DNA of 64,000 nucleotides from UBA1081 sp964454355 (GTDB taxonomy: Bacteria > Bacillota > Clostridia > Oscillospirales > Acutalibacteraceae), in assembly GCA_964454355.1 (NCBI GenBank), contig CAYVTA010000002.1:13750-77749 (forward strand), given 5' to 3'. The position numbers and the translations under genes are program-made. A model generated the notes under the pieces. That model did not search any database, was not told where the DNA came from, and saw nothing but the letters and a program-made list of their open reading frames with translations. Shown here in pieces: positions 35,319-44,095 of the stretch (the first letter of the stretch is position 1; the number at the start of each line of letters is the position of its first letter).

Positions 35319-35730
35319 CATTCTTTCGATGAGCCATATAATCTTCAAGAATCATAACCGCAGAAACTGCATCAACAACAGCTTTACGTTTTTTACCTCT
35401 TGTGTCGGTCATATTCAGTGCAAGATGGGCTGAAACAGTAGTCAGGCGTTCATCATACATCTGAACATCAAGACCTGATTTTTCAGCAAGTTCAGAAGCA
35501 AATTCTTTACAGGCTTCGGCTCTAAAGCCCTGTGAACCATCCATGTTTTTTGGCAGTCCAACAACAAAGGCCTCGGCTTTTCTGTCTTTTGCGGCAGAGA
35601 TGATCTTTTCGATAAGAGAGTCTCTGTCGCTTTCTTTTATCACAGAAACCGGCGAAGCGAGAATCTCATTTTTATCACACACGGCAAGCCCTGTGCGTAC
35701 ATCTCCGTAATCAACAGCCATTATAACCAT
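35308..35730 (-). CDS. ruvX: RuvX/YqgF-family Holliday junction resolvase-like nuclease
   Basis: A 140-residue RNase H-fold protein with the N-terminal Asp in MAVDYGDVRTG, the conserved VVGLPKNMDGSQG, the YDERLTT motif and a final Asp in VVDAVSAVMILEDY, as in YqgF. Members process 16S rRNA ends or resolve junction DNA. GGAG sits seven bases before ATG 35730. It begins two bases after the PBP stop, the last gene of the SH3-PBP-ruvX operon. Its end overlaps the end of the giant glucan synthase gene by 11 bases on the other strand, with no terminator between them. Confidence 0.9.
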   Translation of the reverse strand: MVIMAVDYGDVRTGLAVCDKNEILASPVSVIKESDRDSLIEKIISAAKDRKAEAFVVGLPKNMDGSQGFRAEACKEFASELAEKSGLDVQMYDERLTTVSAHLALNMTDTRGKKRKAVVDAVSAVMILEDYMAHRKNVKA

Positions 35731-35732
35731 AT

Positions 35733-38147
35733 TTATTCTCCTGCGGCCGCAGCAGCTACAGTTGTCGATGCATTTGCAGTGGTTGTTGCTGCTGTAGTGG
35801 TCGATGCTGCCGCTGTAGTACTATCGACAGGCACAGCACCTTCATCAGGCTCTTCTGCTTTTGCAGAGCAGTTCGTACAGGTTGACGGAATTGAATCCTT
35901 TTTGTACCATCCGGTTGCTACGGAAGTACAACTCGAGCCTGCAATAAGACCTGTTGATGTACAGTAGGATTTTTTCACGATTTCATCGCTGTATTCAAAA
36001 GACTTTGTGGGAAGGTCTGCATGAATCTCATTCATAACTGTCTGATATAACTTACCGCAGTAGTTAGTTGAGAAATCAAGCTCTTCTGCATGTTCGGAAT
36101 ATCCCATCCAGACGGCACAGACATAATAAGGTGTGCCTCCGATAAACCAACGGTCCTTCTCGTCAGATGTAGTACCTGTTTTTGCAAACATATCAAAACC
36201 GGTTACTCTGTATGCACGACCTGTACCGTTTGATGAGGTCGTTACAGTCTGAAGAAGCTTGTTCATAACATCAGCCGTACCAGCTTCCATAACCTGCTCA
36301 CCTGCATCGTTATGAGTAAGGTATACAGTGGACTCTGTGCTGTTTGTGACAGTGTAATAGCAGTAAGGCTCATAATAAATGCCGCCGTTACCGAATGTTG
36401 TGTAAGCTGCACACATTTCAATAGCATAAACACCGTATGACATAGCACCAACCGCCAAAGGTGCATAATCACAGTCAGCAGAGTCAAGAGATGTTATCTT
36501 GAATGCATCCTGAAGCCAATTATAGCTCTTTTCCACGCCCATATTCTTTAATATCTGTGCGGGAACTGTATTGTGTGACGGAGCTAACGCCTGCTGAATA
36601 GTCTCATAGCTTGTTGATGATCCCGGATCTCCGCCATAGTTGGTAGGCCATCTCTCACCGTTGACTGTAATACCGTAGTTCTGAACGAGAGGGTAAGACC
36701 ATGTATAAAGATTACTTTCAATTGCAAGTGAATAAACACTCAGCGGTTTTATTGCTGAACCGGGCTGACGCTTTGAATCTGTGGCAATATTAAGGCATCT
36801 TGCACCTTCCTTTTCGCCGGCCTGACCTATGATCCCCATAACTCTGCCCGTATAATCCATAATAACCATACTCGACTGAACAAGCTCACCGTGCGAGTTT
36901 GTAGATGTGGGGAATCCTTTACGGTTATAATAAGTATCTTCAAGCAATTCCTGAATTTCAAGATCAACAGCGACATGAATCTTCAATCCGCCGTAATATA
37001 CCATTTTCCACGCTTCATTATATGAATAGGAATATGCACTCATCAAATCCTCAATAACTGATTCGATAACATAGTCCACATAATAGCTTTGAACTTCTGT
37101 TTCATCGTCACCTGAAGCGGCATCAGTTGAATTAAGATCAGCACTGTCGCTGTCATCATTTGTGGCAACGTAATCTTCATCTGTTGTGAACACAAGGTCA
37201 TACTCGATTGCCTCGTCATACTCTTCCTGTGTGATATACTCCTGTTCAAGCATACAATTAAGAGTATATTCCATTCTTTTTCTGTTTGTGTCGTAATTCA
37301 GAATGGGGTTATTTGCTCTGGGCTCCTGCGTAATGGCTGCTATACATGCACATTCTGCAAGATTAAGTTCGTCTACATTTTTGCCGAAGTAATATTCTGA
37401 AGCAGTCTGAACGCCGTAACATCCTGCATCAAGATAAAGCGTGTTAAGATAAGCTTCAAGAATAGTTTCCTTTGAATAATGCTTTTCAAGATTCAGAGCA
37501 TTTAAAATCTCTCTGAATTTTCTGATATAAGTAACATCTCTTTCGCCCGTAAGGTTCTTGATAAGCTGCTGAGTAATTGTTGAACCGCCCTGTCCGTCAT
37601 ATGCAGGAACTATCATAACAGCAACCGTTCTTACCCAGTCAACACCCTGATGAGAATAAAATCTGTAATCTTCAAGAGCAACAAATGCATTTTGAAGATA
37701 CTTTGGAATTTCATCAAGATTGACCCATATACGGTTCTCTTCACCGTGCAGTCTTGCAATCTCAATTTCATTTCCGTCATCATCAAGAGTATAAAGTATC
37801 GTAGTCTGACTCTGATTTGCTTTGTACTCATCAAGGTTGATCGCAACCTCTCCGGTTATGAAATCTGACATATATTTGACAAAATAAAGTCCTACAGATG
37901 ATACAGAAAGCATAACAACAAGAAATAATGAGCAAAGAACGATGCCGACTTTTCTCATTTTTGTGCGATCCTTCTTCGGACGAGGTCTTTTTTCTTTCTT
38001 TTTACCGGATTTATTGTCTTCAGCTTTACCTGACGATTTTACGGTCTTATCATTTTTTGTAAGATTCTGTTTTTCAGAATAACTGTTTCTGCCGGTGGGT
38101 CCGTTACTGTTTTGGTTATGGAACTCCGGTCCTTTCATTTCATCCAT
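35733..38147 (-). CDS. Class A penicillin-binding protein
   Basis: A bifunctional peptidoglycan synthase of 804 residues. A basic, Lys/Asn-rich cytoplasmic tail of about 65 residues leads into one membrane helix (about 67-90). The GT51 glycosyltransferase shows EDYRFYSHQGVD and GGSTITQQLIKN. An acidic, Asp/Thr-rich insert near 320-355 precedes the transpeptidase, which has catalytic S464 in PGSAIKP, then SHN and KTGTT. The C-terminal 40 residues are almost only Ala and Thr, a likely flexible wall-spanning tail. It lies between an SH3 protein and ruvX in one operon. Confidence 0.95.
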   Translation of the reverse strand: MDEMKGPEFHNQNSNGPTGRNSYSEKQNLTKNDKTVKSSGKAEDNKSGKKKEKRPRPKKDRTKMRKVGIVLCSLFLVVMLSVSSVGLYFVKYMSDFITGEVAINLDEYKANQSQTTILYTLDDDGNEIEIARLHGEENRIWVNLDEIPKYLQNAFVALEDYRFYSHQGVDWVRTVAVMIVPAYDGQGGSTITQQLIKNLTGERDVTYIRKFREILNALNLEKHYSKETILEAYLNTLYLDAGCYGVQTASEYYFGKNVDELNLAECACIAAITQEPRANNPILNYDTNRKRMEYTLNCMLEQEYITQEEYDEAIEYDLVFTTDEDYVATNDDSDSADLNSTDAASGDDETEVQSYYVDYVIESVIEDLMSAYSYSYNEAWKMVYYGGLKIHVAVDLEIQELLEDTYYNRKGFPTSTNSHGELVQSSMVIMDYTGRVMGIIGQAGEKEGARCLNIATDSKRQPGSAIKPLSVYSLAIESNLYTWSYPLVQNYGITVNGERWPTNYGGDPGSSTSYETIQQALAPSHNTVPAQILKNMGVEKSYNWLQDAFKITSLDSADCDYAPLAVGAMSYGVYAIEMCAAYTTFGNGGIYYEPYCYYTVTNSTESTVYLTHNDAGEQVMEAGTADVMNKLLQTVTTSSNGTGRAYRVTGFDMFAKTGTTSDEKDRWFIGGTPYYVCAVWMGYSEHAEELDFSTNYCGKLYQTVMNEIHADLPTKSFEYSDEIVKKSYCTSTGLIAGSSCTSVATGWYKKDSIPSTCTNCSAKAEEPDEGAVPVDSTTAAASTTTAATTTANASTTVAAAAAGE

Positions 38148-38185
38148 TCAAATCGCTCCCTTTAAGGCGATAATAGCCGATTTAA

Positions 38186-38674
38186 TTATTCGGCTTTTAA
38201 ATAATCCATTGATACCCAGCCTCTTTCGCCATTGTATTCAATGTATCCCCATGAAGGTGATGAACTGTCATCAACAAACAGCACTTGCACACTTGTGCCG
38301 TTAGGGATAGCGACAATGGGACTGTATTCAGTTCCTGCGGTAGGACGCATATTAAGGTCTGCCGCAGAACCTGTTGAAACAACATAAGACCCTGCACCGT
38401 TTTTTGTAACAACATCACTCGCAATCTCGTAATCGGTGGATCCTTCTTCAACAATATAAGAATCATTAGGTAGATTAGCAGAAGAATTTACGTTGTCATC
38501 CTTACCGGAGCTGATACCAACACAAATTAAAACGATAAGTACTATTACAATAACGATTGCTATACCTACCATCATAAGAAAACGCCTGTCGGCCTTTTTT
38601 ATGCGTTCAATTGCAGTATTGACAAATCTGTAAACCTCTCTTACAAATTTCTGAAAATTAGTTTGCTTTGCCAT
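38186..38674 (-). CDS. Membrane-anchored bacterial SH3-domain protein
   Basis: A 162-residue protein with a basic N-terminus, one hydrophobic helix (about residues 33-57, rich in Ile and Val), a Ser/Asp linker and a C-terminal SH3-like domain with LNMRPTAGTEYSPI, a GTSVQVLF strand and GWVSMDYL. Such domains bind wall peptides. GGGAGG precedes ATG 38674. It is the first gene of a three-gene operon with a class A PBP, which fits a wall-synthesis or wall-sensing helper. A possible link to the PBP is inferred from position only. Confidence 0.85.
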   Translation of the reverse strand: MAKQTNFQKFVREVYRFVNTAIERIKKADRRFLMMVGIAIVIVIVLIVLICVGISSGKDDNVNSSANLPNDSYIVEEGSTDYEIASDVVTKNGAGSYVVSTGSAADLNMRPTAGTEYSPIVAIPNGTSVQVLFVDDSSSPSWGYIEYNGERGWVSMDYLKAE

Positions 38675-38779
38675 AAATATACCTCCCGTACATACTTTCA
38701 AACTCTACGATAATAATCGTTCCCAGCGGATAAAACCGGATTGTTGAAACGTATCTGAATATTTCAATATATGATATTT

Positions 38780-38808
38780 ATTATAACAAATGGATTTGTC
38801 AATTTCAA
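38780..38808 (-). promoter_or_regulatory. Promoter of the SH3-PBP-ruvX operon
   Basis: Minus strand TTGAAA (38808-38803), 17 bases, TATAAT (38785-38780). A second TTGACA overlaps the spacer but at the wrong distance. Confidence 0.65.
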
Positions 38809-38833
38809 CACTTATAACAATATTGTAATACTA

Positions 38834-38868
38834 TTTTGTTAACAAAAAATTTATACAGGGTATATAAA
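38834..38868 (+). promoter_or_regulatory. Promoter and operator-like palindrome of the TetR gene
   Basis: The 14-base perfect palindrome TTTTGTTAACAAAA (38834-38847) covers a weak -35 (TTAACA, 38839-38844), and TATAAA (38863-38868) follows at 18 bases. A palindrome on its own promoter is what a self-regulating TetR repressor would use. Confidence 0.45.
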
Positions 38869-38903
38869 ATGTAAAAAAAAACGGTGTGAAAGGATCTAAT
38901 TTA

Positions 38904-39476
38904 ATGAAAAAAAGAGCTTTAAGCAAAATTCCCGCCTCAGCAAAAAGAACGTATAAACTATTATCCGAATCTCTTCTGAAGCAGCTTGAAGAAAAATCCT
39001 TTGAAAAGATCTCAACAATTGATATATGTAAAGGTGCAAATGTTCCGAGAGCAACTTTTTACAATCATTTTGATGATAAATATGATCTGCTCAGATACAC
39101 CTTGCGCAATGTCACAAAAGATATTATACCCTCTGTCTCAGAGAGCACATCAACAAACAATTACATAATAAAGATGATTGAAAATTTCATTCAATTTACA
39201 ATTGAAAATGAAAAAATCATCAAAAAAATAAACAGTGCGAACTACAACAGTATCCTGTTTGCGGAAATAAAAAACATAATGTATGAAAATCTATACGAAA
39301 TTATGACATACAAAGAATCGAAGAAAAAAGGTTATTCCGCCAACATGAAAATCGTTGCTCAATTTTATGCAAGCGGAATCGTATATTCTGCAAAGACATG
39401 GCTCGATGAAGGAATGACCATTCCAAAGAATGAAATCATCGACAGTGCAAAAGCTATTCTTTTTTCATACAAATAA
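38904..39476 (+). CDS. TetR/AcrR-family transcription regulator
   Basis: A 190-residue regulator. The N-terminal helix-turn-helix runs from about residue 12 to 60 with the typical GANVPRATFYNHFDDKYDLL recognition region. The C-terminal part is helical and resembles the Firmicutes TetR class related to DhaS. GAAAGGA precedes ATG 38904, so I reject a GTG six codons upstream. It is divergent from the wall operon and alone on its strand. A palindrome sits on its promoter. The inducer and targets are unknown. Confidence 0.9.
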   Translation: MKKRALSKIPASAKRTYKLLSESLLKQLEEKSFEKISTIDICKGANVPRATFYNHFDDKYDLLRYTLRNVTKDIIPSVSESTSTNNYIIKMIENFIQFTIENEKIIKKINSANYNSILFAEIKNIMYENLYEIMTYKESKKKGYSANMKIVAQFYASGIVYSAKTWLDEGMTIPKNEIIDSAKAILFSYK

Positions 39477-39477
39477 A

Positions 39478-39660
39478 TTATTCATCGCCGGCTTCATCCT
39501 TTTTGGAGTTGGCGTATATTTTTTTGCATTCTTTCATCATCAAAATACTCGTCAAATAAAATCTCAATGCTGTTTGACGCTTCCTTTCTCTCTGCTCCGG
39601 CATTCATTCTGAAAGCGGCACCAGCAGAAATCACTGCATCAAAAATAAAAAATCAGCAAA
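39478..39660 (-). pseudogene. Possible decayed coding fragment
   Basis: Two overlapping short minus-strand frames look coding-like. One reads DAVISAGAAFRMNAGAERKE and on to an acidic FDEYFDD before a stop at 39494. The other ends ANSKKDEAGDE at TAA 39478. A single shift around 39530 would join them. No ribosome site or start was found and no family was recognised. It lies downstream of the pseudouridine synthase gene, from which it is separated by a hairpin at 39661-39690. Confidence 0.3.
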
Positions 39661-39690
39661 TTCACTCTGTCCGAAACCGAACAGAGTGAA
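39661..39690 (-). terminator. Weak terminator-like hairpin after the RluA-type gene
   Basis: TTCACTCTGT and ACAGAGTGAA form a perfect 10-bp stem with a 10-base loop. On the minus strand the T run begins only eight bases after the stem, so termination is uncertain. Confidence 0.4.
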
Positions 39691-39732
39691 ATATTTGTAT
39701 ACGCAATATTCAATTAGAGTTCTTAATACCCA

Positions 39733-40701
39733 TCAAAAGAGTTCATCATTATAAAATGCAGATCTGAACCAAACTTCTTTCGCTTCAAAATCGCTTCCGT
39801 TAAGATAGGAAAGAATACCTGCATCGGATGAAAATTCAAACCCTAACTTATAGGAATAAAGACACTGTTTTTTATATCCGCCGAGTTTTTTGTTTATCTC
39901 ATTGGTGCCATACTTGCCGTCACCGAGAAGCGGGCATCCGATTGAAGCAAAATGGGCTCTTATCTGATGCGTTCTGCCGGTATGAAGCCTTACTTCAACA
40001 AGGCTTACACCGTTTTTTGTGTCAAGAACATTATATTCGGTTATCATTGTTTTTCCACCCTCGACAGGATGAGAATAAACATGTACTTTGTTCTTTTTTT
40101 CGTCCTTTATCATGAAGGACGTCAGAGTGTTGCTTTTTTTCTTCGGACACCCTACCACAATGCACAGGTATCTCTTATCAATCTCACGATTCTTAATTTT
40201 TTCATTCAGGATTCTGAGCGACTCTGCATTTTTTGCAGCAATTACTATTCCGCCCGTATTTCTGTCTATCCTGTTTGCAAGAGCCGGAGCAAAGGAGTTT
40301 TCTGCTTTCGGATCGTATTCTCCTTTTTCGTAGAGATAACGCTGTACTCTTGTTATAAGAGTGTCAACGTACTCCCCTTCATCAGGATGAGACAAAACTC
40401 CCGCTTTCTTATTGAGCAAAAGTATGTTTTCATCCTCATATACGACATCAAGGCTTGCAGGAGCCTTAAGAAAATCATACTTATCCTGTCCTGCTTCAAA
40501 AAATTCATCATTTATATACATATCAACAACATCGCCAACATGCAGTTTAGAGGCAATATCGCTTTTCTTTCCGTTTACCTTGATACGCTTGATTCTTATA
40601 TACTTATACATAAGATTCTTCGGCAGCATAGGAGCAACCTTTGCTATAAATTTATCCAAACGCTTATCTGCGTCATTTTGAGCTATTGTAAAAGATTTCA
40701 T
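39733..40701 (-). CDS. RluA-family pseudouridine synthase
   Basis: Isomerises uridine to pseudouridine in ribosomal or transfer RNA. The 322-residue protein has an N-terminal S4 RNA-binding domain (about 12-75, RLDKFIAKVAP) and the catalytic domain with D146 in NRIDRNTGG, then LHTGRTHQIRAHFASIGCPLLGD. The exact target (RluC, RluD or a paralogue) cannot be told. Its ATG overlaps the upstream stop as ATGA, so it is coupled to the zinc-ribbon membrane protein gene, the last gene of a four-gene run. Confidence 0.92.
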   Translation of the reverse strand: MKSFTIAQNDADKRLDKFIAKVAPMLPKNLMYKYIRIKRIKVNGKKSDIASKLHVGDVVDMYINDEFFEAGQDKYDFLKAPASLDVVYEDENILLLNKKAGVLSHPDEGEYVDTLITRVQRYLYEKGEYDPKAENSFAPALANRIDRNTGGIVIAAKNAESLRILNEKIKNREIDKRYLCIVVGCPKKKSNTLTSFMIKDEKKNKVHVYSHPVEGGKTMITEYNVLDTKNGVSLVEVRLHTGRTHQIRAHFASIGCPLLGDGKYGTNEINKKLGGYKKQCLYSYKLGFEFSSDAGILSYLNGSDFEAKEVWFRSAFYNDELF

Positions 40702-41462
40702 CCTGCAATTGATTCCTTCTGACCGAGTTCCTCAAGAATCTGCTCTCCTACAGCCCTTTTTGCCGCTTTAAGCTCTTTTCTCGCAACAGAATTCATAACT
40801 ATATTAACAATAAACAAAGCCATACCGATAAACAAGCCATACGAAAGCTTTACGCTCATCACCTCAGGAATTGCCGCATTAAACATTGAAGATGAAACAA
40901 CTACGCATACCGATGACACAACAAAAAACACGAGGCTTAATACACAGCAAACAATGTTTCCTTTTGCATGATATCCGAAACCTGAAACAAGAATAACAAC
41001 GAAGTTAAGAACACCTGCGACAACGCCCAAAAGTACAAACGCAAGGGCTGCATACAGAACGGTAAATGCCATACCGGATCTTTCAAAAAAGATAAAATTA
41101 AACATTGAACCGATATCTACATTTCCATTAACTATTGCAAGAATAATGTTAAGCATAGATATGCCTTCACTTCCCGTATCAAAGGGCAATGAGGTCGTAA
41201 CCGTCACCATGGGAAACAGAAAAAATATCAAAGGGGCAAAAGTAAGTACAAATCTCGCAATCAAAAATTTATTTCCGAAAAGAGAGGTTTTGAATGCACC
41301 TACTGTTCTTCTGAAAGATTTAAATGATGCTTCCGCATTCTCAGCATCTCTGTCAAGTCTTGCTTCCCAATCGTAATTGGGAATATTCACTTTGCAGACG
41401 GGACATTCCGCCTTAACGTCAATCAAACGCAACCTATAACCGCAATGAGGACATCTTGCCAT
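40698..41462 (-). CDS. Zinc-ribbon membrane protein of unknown function
   Basis: A 254-residue protein. It starts with a zinc ribbon, CPHC at residues 4-7 and CPVC at 20-23, then a charged helical stretch, then four hydrophobic segments at about 64-87, 130-158, 170-193 and 207-228. The C-terminus is helical and charged (KELKAAKRAVGEQILEEL). No enzyme motif is seen. It overlaps the pseudouridine synthase gene and follows the exported phosphoesterase-fold gene by 25 bases. Function unknown. Confidence 0.75.
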   Translation of the reverse strand: MARCPHCGYRLRLIDVKAECPVCKVNIPNYDWEARLDRDAENAEASFKSFRRTVGAFKTSLFGNKFLIARFVLTFAPLIFFLFPMVTVTTSLPFDTGSEGISMLNIILAIVNGNVDIGSMFNFIFFERSGMAFTVLYAALAFVLLGVVAGVLNFVVILVSGFGYHAKGNIVCCVLSLVFFVVSSVCVVVSSSMFNAAIPEVMSVKLSYGLFIGMALFIVNIVMNSVARKELKAAKRAVGEQILEELGQKESIAG

Positions 41463-41487
41463 TTCTATTATCCTTTCTTAATCAAGA

Positions 41488-42366
41488 TTACTTATAAAGA
41501 GTAATTTCACTGACAATTGCAAAATGGTCTGAGGGGTAGATATCATTGTATTTGTCTGTTATTACCTTGTATGATACAGCAAAACCATATTCATCCTTAA
41601 AGAGGATATGGTCAATAGGCAGCTCACCTTCGGTAGAGCTCTTTGTGTAACCGTGATATGTGCCGATATCCATTGCATCCTCTGCAACGTACATACTGTC
41701 AACAAATCCGCCATCAATAAGAGAAGCATACGCAACGGTATTAGCTTTACAGTTGAAGTCTCCCAATATAACCACAGGCATATCCGGAGCATATTCTTCT
41801 ATTTTCTCAAGAAGAAGCTCTGCTGATTTATTTCTTGCAATAACAGAGAGATGGTCCCAATGAGAATTAAAAACAGCAAAAGTAAATCCTGTGTCCTTGT
41901 CCTCAAGAATTGCCCATGTACATATTCTGTTATAGAAAGAAGCCCAGGAAAGAGACGGTTTATCAGGTGTATCGGAAAACCAGAAGGTACCGGAATCTAC
42001 AAGATTATATTTTTCTGTCTTATAAAAAACGGGGGAATATTCACTGTCCGTTTCACCTTTACCTCTGCCTCTGCCAACATAAGAATAATCCTCAAGTCCC
42101 TCAGAAAGTCGCATAAGCCAGTCATAATCAACCTCCTGGAAACCTGCAACATCAGGCATTTGGCTTTCTATTGTCGAAATAACACCTTCACTGCGGTTTT
42201 CCGGACTTTTTTCACCGGTACCTTTTATGTACACATTGTAGGACATTGCAACAACGCTGTAAGTATCTGCCGTTTCGGGCACAGCAGTCTGAGTCTGAAC
42301 CGGAACAGATCCTGTCAGTCCGAATAATGCAAGAAAGAATGCTACGATTTTGTTCAAGAGTTCCAT
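41488..42366 (-). CDS. Exported endonuclease/exonuclease/phosphatase-fold protein
   Basis: A 292-residue member of the superfamily that includes DNase I, sphingomyelinases and inositol phosphatases. A hydrophobic N-terminus (residues 5-20) ending near GSVPVQTQ is probably a signal peptide or anchor. The catalytic motifs are present: MSYNVYI, GFQEVDYDW with the metal-binding Glu, NSHWD, ILGDFNCKA, IDHILF and YPSDHFAI at the end. The substrate outside the cell may be nucleic acid or a phospholipid head group. GGAGAT precedes ATG 42366. It follows the YfcC-type carrier gene by 19 bases. Confidence 0.85.
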   Translation of the reverse strand: MELLNKIVAFFLALFGLTGSVPVQTQTAVPETADTYSVVAMSYNVYIKGTGEKSPENRSEGVISTIESQMPDVAGFQEVDYDWLMRLSEGLEDYSYVGRGRGKGETDSEYSPVFYKTEKYNLVDSGTFWFSDTPDKPSLSWASFYNRICTWAILEDKDTGFTFAVFNSHWDHLSVIARNKSAELLLEKIEEYAPDMPVVILGDFNCKANTVAYASLIDGGFVDSMYVAEDAMDIGTYHGYTKSSTEGELPIDHILFKDEYGFAVSYKVITDKYNDIYPSDHFAIVSEITLYK

Positions 42367-42385
42367 AAAAAATATCTCCTTTGAT

Positions 42386-43888
42386 TTAAGTATAATTTAT
42401 TGCTACCGCCAGAAGCATAAATGTCACAGCAATAACACCTTCAATAACAAAAAGCTTCCATGACCATTTCAGCCATTTTTTATACGACACACCTACCATG
42501 CCGATTGCAATAATCATTATTCCGCTTGTGGGAAAGAGCAAATTTGTAAAACCATCAGCCATACAAAAAACAACAACCATTGACTGTCTTGTTACGCCTA
42601 ACAGATCACACAGCATACTCATAAGAGGAACAATAAGAAACGCCTTTGCAGTACTGCTGCCGATAAAAAATTCAAGCACAACAATAAATATAAACAGGAG
42701 AAGAATCGCAGAGTATGGTGACAGCCCACTCATTACAGAATCAATATAATACAAAAGAGTATGCATTATCTTGCCTTCATCAAGGACATATGTAATCGCA
42801 AGAATAAAGATAATGAGAGGAATTATGGGAAGTGCAGTTTTTATTCCCTTACCAAAAGCTTTCCACAAATTTTTACCCTTCAATCCTGCAAGTCTGCCTG
42901 CAATCAGACCACCCACGGGAAAAAACACTGCCATACATCCCAAAGAAGCAACACTGCCGATGTCACTGAGCGTGTCATTATCAGTATAAGCACCTGCATA
43001 ACTCATTATAAATGATGCCGCAATTCCAACTAACACCGCAAGGAGACAAGCAACAAATGCTCTCGTTGCATTTCGAATATTTTGACTTTCCAAAACATAC
43101 ATGGATTCTTCCATTGAATATTTTACTCTGTTTGCATTATCGCTTTCATATGCAATTGATCGTTTAGGATCTTTTTCTATTCTTTTTGCATAAGAAACAA
43201 GAAACAGAACAAGAGTCACATATACTGCAATAAAAATCAGCACTCTGAACCACAGTCCTGAAAAAACCTCAAGTCCTGCGAGCTTCTGAACAGTTACAAC
43301 ATTAAACGGATTGAACGTAGCCGCTGTAAAACCGAATGCAACGGCAACAAGGCTCATTCCGATTCCCACAAGAGAATCCCATCCCATTGCAAGAGAAACA
43401 GCAACCGCAATAGGCACCAAAGTCAGGCTTTCTTCAAGAATGCCGGCTGTAGAGCTCAGAAGCATACATACTAAAACCATTACCGCAATCAAAAGATACG
43501 GTCTGTTTCTGAATTTATTTACAATCACAACCATTATGTACTTAAGTACACCTATTCGGTCAAGTATCAGGAAGGTTCCGCCGATAAGAATGATTATTGC
43601 CATAATCATAAAGCCTGTCGAAGCATTATCACTCATAAAAGCAAGTACGGGAGATGCTATCACCTTCCACAGCGGAAGCTTATAATCTTCCAACTGTTCA
43701 TAGGTTCCGTCAACAATAGAGCCGTTTGTATCGATTTGATACTCACCTGCAGGAACGACCTGCGTCAATATACCTACAAAAACAAGTACACAAAAAAGGA
43801 CTGCAATAATATTCAATACCGTCTTTTTGTCAATGTTCAACCCTTCTGATTGTTTGAACTGCTTTTCATCCGTCATATTTTCACTCAT
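42386..43888 (-). CDS. YfcC-family anaerobic carrier (DcuC/ArgE-type superfamily)
   Basis: A 500-residue membrane protein with about 11-12 hydrophobic segments. The N-terminus has a short polar tail and then VVPAGEYQID, a signature of the YfcC family. The middle has SSTAGILEESLTLVPIAVAV and the re-entrant-like GFTAATFNPFNVVTVQKLAG. Relatives move dicarboxylates, arginine/ornithine or short fatty acids, and the substrate here is unknown. GGTGA precedes ATG 43888. It is the first gene of a run with three others, under the promoter at 43923-43951. Confidence 0.85.
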   Translation of the reverse strand: MSENMTDEKQFKQSEGLNIDKKTVLNIIAVLFCVLVFVGILTQVVPAGEYQIDTNGSIVDGTYEQLEDYKLPLWKVIASPVLAFMSDNASTGFMIMAIIILIGGTFLILDRIGVLKYIMVVIVNKFRNRPYLLIAVMVLVCMLLSSTAGILEESLTLVPIAVAVSLAMGWDSLVGIGMSLVAVAFGFTAATFNPFNVVTVQKLAGLEVFSGLWFRVLIFIAVYVTLVLFLVSYAKRIEKDPKRSIAYESDNANRVKYSMEESMYVLESQNIRNATRAFVACLLAVLVGIAASFIMSYAGAYTDNDTLSDIGSVASLGCMAVFFPVGGLIAGRLAGLKGKNLWKAFGKGIKTALPIIPLIIFILAITYVLDEGKIMHTLLYYIDSVMSGLSPYSAILLLFIFIVVLEFFIGSSTAKAFLIVPLMSMLCDLLGVTRQSMVVVFCMADGFTNLLFPTSGIMIIAIGMVGVSYKKWLKWSWKLFVIEGVIAVTFMLLAVAINYT

Positions 43889-43922
43889 AATTATTCACCG
43901 TTTTTTGAATAAAGATAATTTA

Positions 43923-43951
43923 ATTATATACAATATGAGTTGCAATTACAA
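43923..43951 (-). promoter_or_regulatory. Promoter of the YfcC-type carrier operon
   Basis: Minus strand TTGTAA (43951-43946), 17 bases, TATAAT (43928-43923). It is divergent from the GH35 promoter about 40 bases away. Confidence 0.65.
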
Positions 43952-43989
43952 GGTTATTCAAAAAAGTTTTTTATTTTTTCATTTAATGG

Positions 43990-44018
43990 TTGTAATTTCC
44001 GTATTCTAATGTTATAAT
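43990..44018 (+). promoter_or_regulatory. Promoter of the GH35 beta-galactosidase gene
   Basis: TTGTAA (43990-43995), 17 bases, TATAAT (44013-44018). Confidence 0.7.
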
Positions 44019-44095
44019 GGTATAAATTATTATGTGTAATTATGTGTCCGTATAAAATCAACTTTTATGAAAGCACGAACAGGAGCGATTCGTAA

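Noticed and set aside
39952..40722. 256-codon plus-strand frame opposite the pseudouridine synthase gene
   Set aside because: The minus-strand gene has clear catalytic motifs; this frame is Cys/Phe/Ile-rich nonsense and has no ribosome site.
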